Positions 5,267 through 6,385 of a stretch of 6,385 bases of DNA are shown one piece after another. This DNA comes from an uncultured Legionellales bacterium (GTDB taxonomy: Bacteria > Pseudomonadota > Gammaproteobacteria > UBA1113). Within the stretch, counting starts at the first letter, position 1. Each line of letters opens with the position of its first letter. The stretch lies in the NCBI GenBank assembly GCA_945956945.1, contig CAMFJO010000047.1, forward strand, positions 1 through 6,385. Reading direction: 5' to 3'. The notes below the pieces were generated by a model. That model ran no database searches and was not told where the DNA came from. It saw only the letters and a program-made list of their open reading frames with translations. Position numbers and translations under genes: made by a program.

Positions 5267-6385
5267 ATGAAATTAACTAAAGCCGGTGAAGGGTTACTTC
5301 AGGACTATATTGCAGATGTTAAGGCTATGCTGCCCCCAAGCAGTGAAGGTGAATCGGAAGCGGGCGGCAAGAAGCCATTGTTTCACCGGCAATGCGAAGC
5401 CGCTATATGGATAGCACAATTTTTATTGGATCATTTACCCTTAGCACACGTTTCTACCTTCTTCGCCGCAGAAAATCGAGCGCGTTTGGCTGCACTACGA
5501 GACAGTGAGCTACTGAAGGAGTGTGATAGGCAATACACCATTTTGAGTGGGAAGGCTGGTGCCTGGGGTATAGCCATTGCCAGCCACGAAAGCTTAGCCT
5601 TGGCTGAAAGAACTGTCATGTTAATAGAGCAGCTATCCAGTAAAGATGAAAAATATCTAAAAAATTCTAGCCTACAAAAAGTCTTCAGTGGCACCATAGG
5701 TCCAGAAGTGATAGCGAAGATGTTCGCCAGTGTGATTCAACAGATGAAGAGCAACATTTATTTCTGGCGCGTTAATCTGAGTTCAGAAAATCCCGAACAG
5801 GCAGAATATCTTTTAAGCGCGCTTTATCTCACTCATCTCATTGACCTTTTATCAGACGTGTGGATTACCGATACTTATAAAGAAAAAGAACCCAGAATAG
5901 TGATTATGACTAAGAGGTTAGCGGAGTGCTTCGCGCTCTCTCGTTATCGCATTGACAGCGCAATGCTGGATGCCATCAAACCCTTGGTGCAAGCATTTGA
6001 AGAAAACAAGGATCCCACTTTCTTGTATGAATTTGCGATAGCATCTTTTAAAGATTTTTTAAAGAAAACCCAACATCTGCCTTTGATTCAAGATATAGGC
6101 CATGATATTTTGGATATTCTAGCCATTGATTTTATACTAAAACAAAAAAAAGGCTATCCAGAATCGCAAGCGCAATTATTGATTCAATTGGATCAGCGCA
6201 AGGAACTTCTGGGCAGAAAACTGGCCGAATTGCCGTGTTATGGTGTTAAGCTAAAGTATTTCAGGGACAGTGGTAAAGAGTATTTTGACTTTGCTAAGTT
6301 CACTTCTTCAGGTTATGGCGACAAGTTTTTTTCTAGCGCATTGATATATACGATAAATGCCGATCCCATTATTTTAGAAAGTTAT
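5267..6385 (+). CDS. Unrecognised, mostly helical protein (C-terminal end cut by window edge)
   Basis: The frame is open from ATG 5267 to the last base of the window, giving 373 residues without a stop. The start follows a clear GAAGG ribosome-binding site (5254-5258) with an 8-base gap. I do not recognise the family. The composition suggests a soluble, alpha-helical protein with many Leu, Ala, Glu and Lys residues. Features visible include an N-terminal helix MKLTKAGEGLLQDYIADV, a small Gly/Ser/Glu-rich loop near residues 25-35, and helical stretches with regular leucines through the middle. There is no signal peptide, no evident membrane segment and no catalytic signature that I can name. 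It lies downstream of the carA terminator and the long palindrome, so it probably has its own transcription unit, although I found no convincing promoter. Its place between carA and wherever carB lies suggests an accessory insertion. An effector role is possible by neighbourhood only. Confidence 0.8.
   Translation, partial: MKLTKAGEGLLQDYIADVKAMLPPSSEGESEAGGKKPLFHRQCEAAIWIAQFLLDHLPLAHVSTFFAAENRARLAALRDSELLKECDRQYTILSGKAGAWGIAIASHESLALAERTVMLIEQLSSKDEKYLKNSSLQKVFSGTIGPEVIAKMFASVIQQMKSNIYFWRVNLSSENPEQAEYLLSALYLTHLIDLLSDVWITDTYKEKEPRIVIMTKRLAECFALSRYRIDSAMLDAIKPLVQAFEENKDPTFLYEFAIASFKDFLKKTQHLPLIQDIGHDILDILAIDFILKQKKGYPESQAQLLIQLDQRKELLGRKLAELPCYGVKLKYFRDSGKEYFDFAKFTSSGYGDKFFSSALIYTINADPIILESY

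Noticed and set aside
5020..5268. Minus-strand 82-residue frame in the carA downstream gap
   Set aside because: It runs straight through the terminator hairpin and the long palindrome, and its product looks like translated repeat sequence.

Overview
The window looks like an accessory-rich stretch of a gammaproteobacterial chromosome. A host-associated member of the order Legionellales (Legionella/Coxiella/Aquicella/Berkiella-like) is the best guess. The reasons are a CarA close to the gammaproteobacterial type, moderate base composition, structured intergenic repeats, and a large protein carrying a Rac/Rho-like domain of plainly eukaryotic type. The genus cannot be fixed from the sequence alone.

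Layout, left to right. Positions 1-1705 (minus strand) hold a two-gene operon with a good sigma70-type promoter at 1734-1762. It encodes a membrane-anchored, polyprenyl-phosphate-type family 2 glycosyltransferase followed, with an ATGA stop/start overlap, by a YdjC/ChbG/NaxD-type sugar deacetylase cut by the left edge. The pair suggests making and then de-N-acetylating a lipid-linked sugar for envelope (for example lipid A) decoration. Positions 1706-1885 are intergenic and carry a near-perfect 30-bp palindrome.

Positions 1886-3655 (minus strand) encode a 589-residue chimeric protein, the most interesting object here. It has a U-box-like segment near the N terminus, an acidic low-complexity linker, a Rho/Rac-like domain whose nucleotide-binding motifs are largely destroyed while switch II is almost unchanged, and a helical C-terminal tail. 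It is best read as a candidate secreted effector of eukaryotic origin, that is, a pseudoGTPase joined to a possible E3-ligase-like module.

Positions 3924-5015 (plus strand) encode carA, the glutaminase subunit of carbamoyl-phosphate synthetase, with its own sigma70-type promoter, a GTG start and a probable terminator at 5023-5046. carB does not follow in the window. A roughly 100-bp imperfect palindrome (5112-5212) lies downstream, and a diverged, inverted partial relative of its left arm lies upstream of carA (3842-3876). Positions 5267-6385 (plus strand) begin an unrecognised, mostly helical protein of at least 373 residues that runs off the right edge.

A housekeeping gene (carA) therefore sits between two accessory genes and related palindromic sequences, which suggests insertion of horizontally acquired material around a conserved locus.
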